Origin: Oscillibacter sp.
Lineage (GTDB): Bacteria > Bacillota > Clostridia > Oscillospirales > Oscillospiraceae
NCBI GenBank assembly: GCA_017446225.1
Contig: JAFSRH010000007.1
Coordinates: 16,497 to 80,496, forward strand
Length of the DNA: 64,000 nucleotides
Reading direction: 5' to 3'
Under the pieces are notes generated by a model. That model was not told where the DNA came from. It searched no databases and saw only the letters and a program-made list of their open reading frames with translations. Each line of letters begins with the position of its first letter. Within the stretch, counting starts at the first letter, position 1. This document shows positions 33,101 through 42,163 of the stretch, in pieces. The translations under genes and the position numbers were made by a program.

Positions 33101-35527
33101 TCACTCCATGGACTGCGCTTTCTTGAACACTTTCCGCTGTTTGAAGTAGCCGGAAATAATCTTGCCCAGTCCTTGGAAAAACGCGATGGCGTGCCCGTTG
33201 ACGATGGTCAGAATCCCCTCGCACATCTCCTGTGACACCATGCCGCCCGTCATTTTCCCGATACCCCGGAAGGGCATATTGTAAATGAAAATGATGTTCA
33301 GGTCGGGCTTGCCCTTCTTCATACTCCGGTTGAGCAGGGCCGTGAGGATTTTGTACGCAATCCGGGCCTTGATACTCCGGGCGTAGTACAACTGACAAAT
33401 CGCGTCATTCATGCCGATGGTGCCGCTCCAGTGCCCGTCCGGGATGGGACGCCCTAACAGGGTTTCAAATTCGTGGTCGGATACGTCCTCAATCTCGCCG
33501 GAGAAGTACGCCGGAATCTGACTGCGTTCACAGGGTTCCGGCGCGTGGGTCCCCTCCACGTTCAGCGTACCGTTCAGACGGATGTCCGACACGGAGGCGC
33601 CAATCAGGATACCGTATTCCCCGCCGTCCACCTCAAAGCGGTCGGTTTTCACGTTAAAGTAACGGAACGCCTTATCGTCAAAGGGAATCGTGACGCTTTT
33701 GCTCTCCCCGGCCTTCAGGAATACCTTGACAAAGCCTTTCAATTCCTTGGCCGGACGGTAGACGGAAGGCGTCTTTGCGCCAACGTAAAGCTGTGCGACT
33801 TCCGCGCCGTCCCGGTCCCCGGTATTGGTCAGCGTAAAGGTCGCGCCGCTCTCCGTCACGGACAGATCGGAATACTCGAACGTTGTGTAACTCAGGCCGA
33901 AGCCAAACGGGAAAAGTACCGGCTTCTTGACGGTCTCATAGTAACGGTAGCCGACATACAGGCCCTCCCGATACTCTACGGTCCGCTCCTGCGCGGGGAA
34001 GTACGGGGCCGAAGGGACGTCATGATATTTCAGGGCGTACGTCTCGGAGAGCTTGCCGGACGGGTTGACCTCGCCCATGACCGCCCGGAGAATGGCCTTT
34101 GCGCCCGCCTGTCCGTGCAGACAGCCGTGTATCATGGCCTTACAGCGCGTCAGCCACGGCATTTCCACCGCCGAACCGGCCGCCATAATCGCCACAATGT
34201 TACCGTTCACGTTCGCCACGGCGTTGATCAGGTCCGTTTGACTGCGCGGGAGTTTCATGTTGGGACGGTCCAGCCCTTCCGACTCGCTGATTTCGTCCAG
34301 CCCGATATAGAGCAAAACCACGTCCGCCTGTTTGGCCAGTTCCACGGCCTCCGTCAGCATGGCCCGGTCTCCGGGACCGGTACGCGGGTAGCCCTGCGCG
34401 TAACCGATGACATCCAGTCCGGTGCCGGCGATAACGTCCATGGCATTGTCCAGCCGGGTACAGTTCACCACGGACGAACCCGCGCCCTGATAGCGCGCGT
34501 TTTTCGCGAACTCTCCGATAACCGCCGTTTTTGTCCCGGCCTTCAGGGGCAGAAGGTTTTCCTCGTTCTTCAGGAGTACGAGCGACTCTTCCGCCGCTTC
34601 CTGCGCGATACGGTGATGTTCTTCCTTGTCGAACGGCTTGCCCTTGTACTGGTCCACGGCCTCACGGGTGGAAAGAATGACGTCCAGCAGTTCGTCCAGA
34701 CGCCGGTCAATGACTTCCTCGGAAATTTTCCCGTCCTTGACCGCGGCAATGAGTTCTTCGTCACTGTCGCCGCCGGTGGTGGGCATTTCCAGATGTCCGC
34801 CCGCGCGGACGCCCTCCACGTGGTCATTAGACCCGCCCCAGTCGGAGACGACAAAGCCGTCAAAGCCCCAACTGTCGCGCAGGATTTCCTGTAACAGGTG
34901 CGGGTTCTCGTTGGCGTACGTCCCGTTGATCATGTTGTAGGACGACATGATAGCCTTCGGACGCGCCTCCCGGACGGCGATTTCAAACGCGGTCAGGTAA
35001 ATTTCCCGAAGCGTGCGTTCATCCACCACGGAGTCGGAGGCCATGCGGCGCAGTTCCGTGTTATTGGCGGCGAAATGCTTCGGACAGGCCGAAACGCCGT
35101 TGGCCTGAATGCCGCGAATGTACCCGGCGGCCATCTTCCCGGCAAGGTACGGGTCCTCGGAAAAATACTCAAAGTTCCGCCCGCAGAGCGGGTTTCGTTT
35201 GATGTTCATGCCCGGCCCCAGCAGGACGCATACGTCCTGTGAAGCGGCCTCTTCGCCCAGACAGTGCCCTATTTTTTCTCCCAGTTCGGGGTTCCACGAA
35301 TTGGCAATCGTGGCGGCGGTGGGGAAACAGGTTGCGGGCAGAGAACCGTTCAATCCCAACTGGTCCCCGGCGCCCTCCTGTTTCCGGATACCGTGGGGGC
35401 CGTCCGCCATGGTCATTCCCCCGATACCCAGCCGCTTTAGACTTCTGCTCTCCCAAAAGTCCTTGCCGGAGAAAAAGTAACATTTTTCCTCAAGGGTCAT
35501 TTGAGAAATCAAATCCTGATGTTTCAA
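33101..35527 (-). CDS. GH3 beta-glucosidase
   Basis: An 808-residue family 3 glycoside hydrolase with the standard domain order. The N-terminal TIM barrel starts LISQMTLEEKCYFFSGKDFW and carries the nucleophile Asp in VVSDWGGSNDHVEGV (about residue 228). The alpha/beta sandwich (ESLVLLKNEENLLPL) and a fibronectin-III-like domain (FGFGLSYTTFEYSDL) follow. An extra ~110-residue C-terminal segment after about 700 is seen in some clostridial members. It has no signal peptide, so it is cytoplasmic and would hydrolyse imported beta-glucosides. Confidence 0.94.
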   Translation of the reverse strand: MKHQDLISQMTLEEKCYFFSGKDFWESRSLKRLGIGGMTMADGPHGIRKQEGAGDQLGLNGSLPATCFPTAATIANSWNPELGEKIGHCLGEEAASQDVCVLLGPGMNIKRNPLCGRNFEYFSEDPYLAGKMAAGYIRGIQANGVSACPKHFAANNTELRRMASDSVVDERTLREIYLTAFEIAVREARPKAIMSSYNMINGTYANENPHLLQEILRDSWGFDGFVVSDWGGSNDHVEGVRAGGHLEMPTTGGDSDEELIAAVKDGKISEEVIDRRLDELLDVILSTREAVDQYKGKPFDKEEHHRIAQEAAEESLVLLKNEENLLPLKAGTKTAVIGEFAKNARYQGAGSSVVNCTRLDNAMDVIAGTGLDVIGYAQGYPRTGPGDRAMLTEAVELAKQADVVLLYIGLDEISESEGLDRPNMKLPRSQTDLINAVANVNGNIVAIMAAGSAVEMPWLTRCKAMIHGCLHGQAGAKAILRAVMGEVNPSGKLSETYALKYHDVPSAPYFPAQERTVEYREGLYVGYRYYETVKKPVLFPFGFGLSYTTFEYSDLSVTESGATFTLTNTGDRDGAEVAQLYVGAKTPSVYRPAKELKGFVKVFLKAGESKSVTIPFDDKAFRYFNVKTDRFEVDGGEYGILIGASVSDIRLNGTLNVEGTHAPEPCERSQIPAYFSGEIEDVSDHEFETLLGRPIPDGHWSGTIGMNDAICQLYYARSIKARIAYKILTALLNRSMKKGKPDLNIIFIYNMPFRGIGKMTGGMVSQEMCEGILTIVNGHAIAFFQGLGKIISGYFKQRKVFKKAQSME

Positions 35528-35634
35528 ACTCTACCGCTCCTTTCTGTCAGTTCCGGAAATACGCTTCCGCGTTTCGTCACGGGTTCTCCGTCCGCTCCGG
35601 AGAGTGCGGGAGCCGCCCGACCAAGGACCGCAGA

Positions 35635-35662
35635 ACGGAGACGACTGTAAAGCCGTCTCCGT
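35635..35662. terminator. Hairpin between the two GH3 genes
   Basis: ACGGAGACG and CGTCTCCGT form a perfect 9-base stem with a 10-base loop. A T-rich tract (TTTCTTCC) follows on the plus strand only, so its direction is uncertain although both genes are on the minus strand. Confidence 0.5.
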
Positions 35663-35691
35663 TTCTTCCGTTCCGAACGGAAGACCGCTGA

Positions 35692-38616
35692 TTATTTGCC
35701 CGTAGGCTCCGGTTTTTCGACTTTCTTCTTGTAGCTCCGGTAAAGCAGGAACCACAAGACCGCCGCACAGCAGACAATTACCGCGTCAATGATATACATG
35801 GTGACCTTCCAAGAGGCCATTCCGGTATTGAGATTGCCTTCCGCGTACTGGCGGCTGTTGGCGACCACGTACAGAATATTTTTCGCGGAGTTGCGCATAG
35901 CCTGTTTCGCGCCGTTGGTGTCGCGGAAACGTACGTCATTGGTTTCCGTGGCGTAGTTCACCAGCATGAGGTCGGAGCCGTTCCGGATGCCCTGATCGGC
36001 GCTCATGTAGCCGTAGACGCCGAAATAGTCGGTCTCCACGAAGCCCTTGAAGCCCCATTCGTCCCGCAGGACGGTGGTTTGCAGTTCCTTACAGCCGCCG
36101 GCCCAGCGGTTGCCGACATAGTTAAAGGAGGACATGACGGCCAGACAGTCGGAGTCCTTGACGCACTTCTCAAACGGGCGGAGGTAAATTTCCCGAATGG
36201 CCTGTTCGTTGCTCCAAGTGCAGAGCATGTCGCAACGGTTGCCCTCCTGATCGTTCATGGCGAAGTGCTTCATATAGGCGTAGACGCCGTTCTTCTGAGA
36301 ACCGGCCACGGCGGCGGCGGCGATATAGCCGGACAAAATCGGGTCCTCGGAATAATACTCGAAGTTCCGTCCGGCGAAGGCAGTGCGGTGGATGTTCATG
36401 GCTGGGGCGTACCAGCCGGAGACGTCCATCTCATTGGCCATTTTGCCGATACTGTCGCCGAACTCTTCCGCGAGTTCCTTGTTGAACGTGGCGGCAATCA
36501 CCACGCCCACGGGGAAGCCTACGGAGCCAACGCCCGTAAAGTTGTTGTTGATGGAGGACGGGCCGTCACAGTCATTGGTGCGGACCTTGCCCACGGACGC
36601 GACCGCCGCCGTCTGGTAACCGCCCAGAGAGATGACCGCGTTCATGTCGTCAAGGGTCATCTGGTCCATTAACTGGTCCCACTTGGGATCGTCCTTGTCC
36701 AGTCCGCGCACGTCAGAGAGGGTCAGGCCGTTTTTCGCGCCCGTGACAATGGCCGGGGCGTCCGGGTCCTCATCCAAAGCGGTGGCCTCCGCCGTCAGAT
36801 AGTTGCTGATGTTGTAGAAGGTATCCTTCTTGTCGGCGGGAAGCTCAAAATCGGTGGGGGGAGCGATGGCGGCGGCGTAATTCTGGAAGTGTCCGGCGCG
36901 GGACAGGTACGTGACGTTCCCCGCCGCGAAGTCGAACAGGTTGGAAGCGGTCACTTTGTCGCTGTCGCGCTTGTTGCCGTTATTGTAGACAATCAAGTCC
37001 GCCACGGTCCAAGTCCGCGTGTCGATAGGAGTATGGGAGTCGCTGTTGATGGAAATCAGATAATCGCCCCTGTCGAGTACGTAGCTTCTGGAGCGCTGGT
37101 AATCGTAGGACATCATGTCGTCCTTGTTGATGACGACATGGACGGTCTCCGTAGCGCCGGGGTCCAGCAGGCCGGTTTTCTCGAACTGTACCAGATTCGC
37201 GGAAGCCTTTTCAATGCCGCCGTCCGTGTAGGGCGGGTTGCAGTAGACCTGTATCACTTCCTTGCCGGCAATGTTGCCGGTGTTGGTTACGATCACGTCA
37301 AACTCAACGGTGGCGTCGGTTTCGGTCAGGCTTCCCATGGTCTGACTGAAGGTCGTGTAGGACAGGCCGTGGCCGAAGGGGTACTGTACGTACTCGTCAT
37401 AATTGATCAGGCCCTCGGCGGCGGCGGTCTCATAGAAGCGGTAGCCGACATAAATGCCTTCCACATAGTTGACGAAAGAGGGAATCACGGCCCCGCCGCC
37501 GAAACTCGTGGTAGACTTGAACTCGTCCATGTTGGTATAGTTGAAGTCGCCGAAGTTATTCCACCACGGCGCGGCCTTGAAGTCGCGGATATAGGTATCG
37601 ACCAGCCGGCCGGACGGGTTGGTGACGCCCGCGACAATTTCGCCCAGCGCGGTAAAGCCAACGTGTCCCTGTGAAGGCGCCCAAAGGACGCTCTTAATCT
37701 GGCTGTAGTCCTCCACGAAGGTGAGGTTGAAGCTGTTGGAGCAGTTGACGACCACAATCACGTTGTCGAAGTTGTCGCAGACAAGCTGTAACAGTTCGCG
37801 TTCCCGGTTGGACAGGTCCAGATAGGTGTCGCCCTCGTTCCAATCGTTTCCGGCGTTGAGCTTGTCGTCATAAGTAGCGGCGGTGTAGGTGGTGCCGTCC
37901 TGATAGGAGCCGTTGACAATGCCCGTCATGTCATAGGGGATGTCGGCGCCCTCTCCGCCGGAGCGGGCGATAAAGAACATGGCGGTATCGGAGAACTTGC
38001 GCGCGTTGGCGATCATATCGTCCGTATAGAGGGAAACGGCGGGTTCGGGAAGGGTCCAGTCCTGCGCCCACATTCCCACCTCGGGACGTCCGTCCTTATA
38101 CTTGACGTAAAAGTTGGACAGTTCGGTGTTGGTCTCGATTCCGGCGTCATTGAGGGACTGCAAGGGCGTGACTTTCTCGTAAGCGTCATTCAGGCCGCCG
38201 GAACCCGCGCCGCCGTAACAGGCCGCCGTGGACGCCCAACCGAACACATTGAGCTTGTCGCCGGAAGCCATGGGAAGAAATCCGTTCCGGTTTTCTACAA
38301 GCACAATGCCTTCCCGGGCAATCTGTACGGCGAGTTCCTGCGCCTCCTTGGCGGTCGCCTCCTCAATGGTGCCCTTTCCTGTGACAAGGTCCAACATGGT
38401 ACTCATGGGGCCGGTACAGATAAGGTTGACGCAGAGCGTCAGGGCCAAAAGCATGGCCAGCAAGGCGGACCCCCTTACCAGTCCCTTTTTGTTGCCCATG
38501 CGTCCGGCGATGATCGCCACCACGATGCCCACAACCAAAATCGCCAGAATGGCGATCAGATACGGTTTAATGGAGTTGAGCACATTAATGACGTCATCCA
38601 TGTTAATGCTGAGCAT
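35692..38616 (-). CDS. Membrane-anchored, circularly permuted GH3 glycosidase
   Basis: A 974-residue glycosidase with reversed GH3 domain order. N-terminal membrane segments (about 17-37 and 48-68) are followed by the alpha/beta sandwich (REGIVLVENRNGFLPM, about 105) and a fibronectin-like domain (FGHGLSYTTFSQ, about 415). Only then comes the TIM barrel (from about 620), whose nucleophile Asp lies in GFVETDYFGVYGY near residue 860. A C-terminal membrane helix (VTMYIIDAVIVCCAAVLWFLL) ends the protein. It is thus anchored at both ends with the catalytic part outside. The ATG at 38616 has GGAGAG upstream. The substrate is unknown. Confidence 0.9.
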   Translation of the reverse strand: MLSINMDDVINVLNSIKPYLIAILAILVVGIVVAIIAGRMGNKKGLVRGSALLAMLLALTLCVNLICTGPMSTMLDLVTGKGTIEEATAKEAQELAVQIAREGIVLVENRNGFLPMASGDKLNVFGWASTAACYGGAGSGGLNDAYEKVTPLQSLNDAGIETNTELSNFYVKYKDGRPEVGMWAQDWTLPEPAVSLYTDDMIANARKFSDTAMFFIARSGGEGADIPYDMTGIVNGSYQDGTTYTAATYDDKLNAGNDWNEGDTYLDLSNRERELLQLVCDNFDNVIVVVNCSNSFNLTFVEDYSQIKSVLWAPSQGHVGFTALGEIVAGVTNPSGRLVDTYIRDFKAAPWWNNFGDFNYTNMDEFKSTTSFGGGAVIPSFVNYVEGIYVGYRFYETAAAEGLINYDEYVQYPFGHGLSYTTFSQTMGSLTETDATVEFDVIVTNTGNIAGKEVIQVYCNPPYTDGGIEKASANLVQFEKTGLLDPGATETVHVVINKDDMMSYDYQRSRSYVLDRGDYLISINSDSHTPIDTRTWTVADLIVYNNGNKRDSDKVTASNLFDFAAGNVTYLSRAGHFQNYAAAIAPPTDFELPADKKDTFYNISNYLTAEATALDEDPDAPAIVTGAKNGLTLSDVRGLDKDDPKWDQLMDQMTLDDMNAVISLGGYQTAAVASVGKVRTNDCDGPSSINNNFTGVGSVGFPVGVVIAATFNKELAEEFGDSIGKMANEMDVSGWYAPAMNIHRTAFAGRNFEYYSEDPILSGYIAAAAVAGSQKNGVYAYMKHFAMNDQEGNRCDMLCTWSNEQAIREIYLRPFEKCVKDSDCLAVMSSFNYVGNRWAGGCKELQTTVLRDEWGFKGFVETDYFGVYGYMSADQGIRNGSDLMLVNYATETNDVRFRDTNGAKQAMRNSAKNILYVVANSRQYAEGNLNTGMASWKVTMYIIDAVIVCCAAVLWFLLYRSYKKKVEKPEPTGK

Positions 38617-38671
38617 AGTTTCTCTCCTTCCTGCTTCCAAAAGTTGCGCTTTTGGGAATTGCGCAAGAAGA

Positions 38672-38700
38672 ATTATAATGCTTGAACAGGAAATGTGCAA
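38672..38700 (-). promoter_or_regulatory. Promoter of the permuted GH3 gene
   Basis: On the minus strand TTGCAC (38700-38695) and TATAAT (38677-38672) are 17 bases apart. TTGCGC/GCGCAA (38643-38665) is an inverted repeat in the leader and could be an operator. Confidence 0.8.
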
Positions 38701-38780
38701 GCGTTTTTCCACATTTTTGTAAAAATTCACAAAAATGCGGGTTCTTTCCGTACAAAAGAGACAAGTTCCAAAGTTTCCGC

Positions 38781-38809
38781 TTGACAGATTCCCCGGAAGG
38801 CGGTAGTCT
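38781..38809 (+). promoter_or_regulatory. Promoter of nrdG
   Basis: TTGACA (38781-38786) and TAGTCT (38804-38809) are 17 bases apart and 26 bases before the GTG start. Confidence 0.65.
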
Positions 38810-38834
38810 GTAAGCGGGAAAGGAGGCGTGGCCT

Positions 38835-39374
38835 GTGTACTACGGGAACATCAAAAACTGTGATATCGCCAACGGGGAGGGGGTACGGGTCAGCCTGTTT
38901 GTGTCCGGCTGTACGAACCACTGCGCCCACTGTTTCCAGCCCGAGACATGGAACTTTGACTACGGCCAGCCCTTCACCCCCGAAACGGAAGCGCAAATTA
39001 TAAAACTGCTCTCCCCGTCCTATATCGCGGGGCTGTCCCTGTTAGGCGGCGAACCGTTTGAACCGGCCAATCAGGAAGCGTTACTTCCGTTTCTGCGGCG
39101 CGTACGGGAGGCGTACCCGGGGAAAACTATCTGGTGCTACTCCGGTTTCACGCTGGACGAACTGCGCACCGAGGGCAGTTACCCGCGCCGGGAGACTACG
39201 GACGATATGCTTGCCTTGCTGGATGTGCTGGTGGACGGACGCTTTATGGAAGAGTACAAAGACCTTGCCCTCCGCTTCCGCGGGAGCCGAAACCAGCGTT
39301 TGATTGACCTGAACGCGACCCGCCGCGCCGGACAGGTCGTGTGTCTGCCCGACAGGCGAACCAACTTGTCATAA
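38835..39374 (+). CDS. nrdG: Anaerobic ribonucleotide reductase activating protein
   Basis: NrdG is a radical-SAM enzyme that generates the glycyl radical on the anaerobic reductase NrdD. The 4Fe-4S motif CTNHCAHC (CxxxCxxC) lies near residue 26, preceded by MYYGNIKNCDIANGEGVRVSLFVSG, and LSLLGGEPFEP is the GGE SAM-binding motif. The length (179 residues) is typical. The start is GTG at 38835 with AAAGGAGG upstream. nrdD is not adjacent, which is unusual; it must lie elsewhere. Confidence 0.95.
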   Translation: MYYGNIKNCDIANGEGVRVSLFVSGCTNHCAHCFQPETWNFDYGQPFTPETEAQIIKLLSPSYIAGLSLLGGEPFEPANQEALLPFLRRVREAYPGKTIWCYSGFTLDELRTEGSYPRRETTDDMLALLDVLVDGRFMEEYKDLALRFRGSRNQRLIDLNATRRAGQVVCLPDRRTNLS

Positions 39375-39388
39375 AGGAAGTGTTAGAG

Positions 39389-39871
39389 ATGAATTCCATC
39401 AGGAACGCGGAGGCGCGGGACATTCCGTCCGTGCTCCGCCTGCTCGAACAGGTGAACATGGTCCACCACAACGGACGCCCGGACCTCTTCAAAGGCCCGG
39501 CCACCAAGTACGCCGCCGCACAGCTCACGGAGATGTTCCGGAACCCGAAAACGCCGGTCTTTGTGTGCGTGGACGAAACGGACACCGTACGGGGTTACGT
39601 CATGGGCATTCTGAAACAGGAAACCAATGACAATATCCTGACCGACATCCGGACGCTGTACATTGACGACCTGTGTGTGGACGAAGCCGTCCGCGGAGAG
39701 GGAATCGGACAGGCCCTGTACCGGTACGCGGTAGCGTTCGCGCGGAAGTCGGGCTGTTACAACGTGACGCTGAACGTCTGGACGCTGAATCCGGCCGCAA
39801 TGCGCTTTTACGAAAAATGCGGCATGACGCCTCAGAAAATCGGGATGGAATACATTTTGCCGCCCGCCTGA
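39389..39871 (+). CDS. GNAT family N-acetyltransferase
   Basis: A 160-residue acetyltransferase. It has IRNAEARDIPSVLRLLEQV at the N-terminus, and DDLCVDEAVRGEGIGQALYRYAVAFAR carries the acetyl-CoA-binding R/Q-x-x-G-x-G/A loop. The end NPAAMRFYEKCGMTPQKIGMEYIL is typical of the family. The substrate is unknown. It starts at 39389, 15 bases after nrdG, with AAAGGAAG, so it is likely co-transcribed with nrdG. Confidence 0.9.
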   Translation: MNSIRNAEARDIPSVLRLLEQVNMVHHNGRPDLFKGPATKYAAAQLTEMFRNPKTPVFVCVDETDTVRGYVMGILKQETNDNILTDIRTLYIDDLCVDEAVRGEGIGQALYRYAVAFARKSGCYNVTLNVWTLNPAAMRFYEKCGMTPQKIGMEYILPPA

Positions 39872-39951
39872 ATGATTTTTCCGAATTTCCTAATTTTTCT
39901 CCGTCCCGTGCCGATATAATCCATAGAAACGAAACCGGGAAGGGGGCGGAC

Positions 39952-41139
39952 ATGGTGAAAATTTCCAACAGCGCCGTCAGCATGGCGGCAAGCCACGAAT
40001 ACGAGTCCCGCGTCTTGGAGGAACAAACATCGCTGACTTTCAATGACCGGGCCGTTGAGGAATCCTTCACGCCGATTCGGGCGCGTATGGACAGCTTTGA
40101 ACGGTCTGTGACGCTTCGGGAATCGGAAGAGCGGACCGGAAACGCAATCCGGACGGCGTCAGCGGAGGTATCGGAACAGCGGGCAAGCGTGATTGTGCCC
40201 GGAAGCGAATCCGCGGGAAACGGCTCAGCCGTGGGCGGCGTGCCCGATATCAGAGGAAACCTTGAGGACCTGAAAGCCAGCGTCTTGCGGAAAATGCTGG
40301 AACTTCTCCGTGACATCAAGGACCGGAAGCCGCTCGACTTCGGAGAACTGTCCAAGGGGCGCGTACTGGACCTGAGAACATCTTCCTACAAACTGGCGGA
40401 TTTGCGCGTACAGCTTTTCAACACGGACGCGGAAGCGTTGCCGCGGGCGGAAACCACGTCCGCCGGAACCGTCTGGCGTAAAGTGACTTCCACGAGCGTC
40501 ACGCGGTCCGAATACGAGTCCACAACATTCCGGTCGCAGGGCTTGGCCGTCACGGAGGACGGACGCGCCCTACATTTTGACGTGGACTTTTCCATGTCCC
40601 GTTCCTTCACGGCGAACTATGAAAGCGTCAAGTCCGAAAGCGTGATCATGACCGACCCCCTGATGATTACGCTGGACAATCATCCGCCGTCCCTTCGCGA
40701 CGCCAAATTTTCGTTTGACCTTGACGGTGACGGAGAGACGGAAAATATCTCGTTTGCGGGGGACGGGAGCGGCTTTCTCGCTCTTGACGTCAACGGAAAC
40801 GGGGTCATTGACGATGGAAGCGAACTCTTCGGGACAAAATCGGGAGACGGCTTCGCGGATCTGGCCGCCTATGACGAGGACGGAAACGGCTGGATTGACG
40901 AAAATGACGCCGTTTTCGACAAGCTCCGCGTCTGGACGAAAGACACGGAGGGCGCCGACCGTCTGACGGGACTGAAAGAGGCGAATGTCGGCGCGATTTA
41001 TCTGGACAGCGCCCGGACGGAGTTTTCCCTGAACAACGCCGTAACGAACGAAACCAATGGCGTAATCCGCCGGACGGGCGTGTACCTGAAAGAAACCGGG
41101 GAGGCCGGGACGCTCAGTCACGTAGACTTACGGCGTTGA
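39952..41139 (+). CDS. Protein with EF-hand-like calcium-binding repeats
   Basis: A 395-residue protein with no signal peptide. The first ~190 residues are polar and helix-rich (EYESRVLEEQTSLTFNDRAVEESF). A middle segment (RALHFDVDFSMSRSF) precedes three Asp/Asn-rich loops (about 253-330): DLDGDGETE, DVNGNGVIDDGSELFG and DEDGNGWIDENDAVF. These match DxDxDG calcium-binding loops found in dockerin-, VCBS- and haemolysin-like proteins. Similar conserved clostridial proteins are uncharacterised. Start at 39952 (GGGAAGGGGG upstream); a TATAAT at 39915-39920 may be its -10. A strong hairpin follows. Confidence 0.75.
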   Translation: MVKISNSAVSMAASHEYESRVLEEQTSLTFNDRAVEESFTPIRARMDSFERSVTLRESEERTGNAIRTASAEVSEQRASVIVPGSESAGNGSAVGGVPDIRGNLEDLKASVLRKMLELLRDIKDRKPLDFGELSKGRVLDLRTSSYKLADLRVQLFNTDAEALPRAETTSAGTVWRKVTSTSVTRSEYESTTFRSQGLAVTEDGRALHFDVDFSMSRSFTANYESVKSESVIMTDPLMITLDNHPPSLRDAKFSFDLDGDGETENISFAGDGSGFLALDVNGNGVIDDGSELFGTKSGDGFADLAAYDEDGNGWIDENDAVFDKLRVWTKDTEGADRLTGLKEANVGAIYLDSARTEFSLNNAVTNETNGVIRRTGVYLKETGEAGTLSHVDLRR

Positions 41140-41143
41140 ACGG

Positions 41144-41172
41144 AAACGCCGTCCGCATACGGGACGGCGTTT
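41144..41172 (+). terminator. Terminator of the EF-hand-like gene
   Basis: AAACGCCGTCC/GGGACGGCGTTT with a 6-base loop is followed by GAAACTTTTT. Confidence 0.75.
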
Positions 41173-41255
41173 GAAACTTTTTCCGAAACCTGTACATCAT
41201 AAGAGCGGAACGGCGGCGCGCCGCCGGAATCATGCCGGAAAAGGAGTAACGCGAC

Positions 41256-42113
41256 ATGAACAAGCAAAAGGTGACTGTCCTGTTTCTGACGCTGTCTCTT
41301 GCGCTGGGTCTCACAGCCTGCGGCGCACAGAACGACACATTGACGGTCAATGAACCCGCACAGGACGAAACCACGCAGAACGAACCGGTACAGGATGAAA
41401 CCACGCAAGATGAACCCGCACAGGACGAAACCACGCAGAACGAACCCGCACAGGGTGAAACCACGCAAGACGAACCCGTACAGGACGGAATCACACAAAG
41501 CGAACCGGTACAGGACGAAACCACGCGAGACGAACCCGTGTCCGGAGGCTGGACGGCTAACCGCGGCGACTTGTCGCTGGACGCCAATCCGGACGTCAAA
41601 GCCGCCTTTGAGAAAGCTACCGAAGGCCTGACCGGGTACACGTACGAACCGATCGCCTATTTAGGCTCTCAGGCGGTCGCCGGGATGAACTACCGGATTC
41701 TGTGCCGGAGCGCGGCGGTCGTGCCGGACGCCGCCCCGGTTTATCAGATCGTTACCGTTTATCAGAATTTGGAAGGCAACGCTGAAATCAGCGGTTCCGT
41801 CACCCTGCCGGGACTGCCCGAAGAGGTCGAAGGCCTCCCGGGCGGCTGGACCGTCAACGCCGCCGATTTCACGCCGGACGGCAATCCGGACGTCAAAGCC
41901 GCTTTTGAGACGGCGACCGGAAACCTGCTCGGCGTGGGATACGAACCGGTGGCGTATTTGGCCAGTCAGGTGGTCGCGGGCATGAACTACAAGATGTTCT
42001 GCCGTACAACGCCCGTGATTCCCAACGCGGAACCGTTCTTTACCGTGGTGACGGTGTACGCGCATTTGGACGGCGGCTCCGAATTGTTGGACGTAACCAA
42101 CGTGGACTTCTGA
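41256..42113 (+). CDS. Lipoprotein with tandem cystatin-like domains
   Basis: A 285-residue lipoprotein with lipobox Cys22 (LTAC). Residues about 33-96 are a stalk of six to seven 10-residue repeats of the type EPAQDETTQN. Two homologous domains follow (about 97-180 and 196-285). Each has a Gly-Gly-Trp start, an NPDVKAAFE helix and the sequence SQ-A/V-VAGMNY, which matches the cystatin QxVxG loop followed by the family's NY. Cystatins inhibit papain-type cysteine proteases. It is secreted and tethered. Inhibitor function is inferred from the motif only. Confidence 0.78.
   Translation: MNKQKVTVLFLTLSLALGLTACGAQNDTLTVNEPAQDETTQNEPVQDETTQDEPAQDETTQNEPAQGETTQDEPVQDGITQSEPVQDETTRDEPVSGGWTANRGDLSLDANPDVKAAFEKATEGLTGYTYEPIAYLGSQAVAGMNYRILCRSAAVVPDAAPVYQIVTVYQNLEGNAEISGSVTLPGLPEEVEGLPGGWTVNAADFTPDGNPDVKAAFETATGNLLGVGYEPVAYLASQVVAGMNYKMFCRTTPVIPNAEPFFTVVTVYAHLDGGSELLDVTNVDF
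41350..41545 (+). repeat. 30-bp in-frame tandem repeats in the cystatin-like lipoprotein gene
   Basis: Six to seven units encode EP(A/V)Q(D/G)(E/G)(T/I)TQ(N/D). Like the barnase lipoprotein stalk, they are in frame and rich in acidic residues and Thr. Confidence 0.85.
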
Positions 42114-42127
42114 ACCGTAAAAGCACG

Positions 42128-42151
42128 GGGACCGGTCACCGGACCGGTCCC
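42128..42151. terminator. Bidirectional terminator hairpin
   Basis: GGGACCGGT/ACCGGTCCC forms a palindrome between the convergent cystatin-like and PpiC genes, with a T/G-rich tract after it. Confidence 0.65.
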
Positions 42152-42163
42152 TGTTGTTGTCTG

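Noticed and set aside
41350-41545. 30-bp repeats considered as a CRISPR array
   Set aside because: No spacers; they encode the stalk of a lipoprotein.
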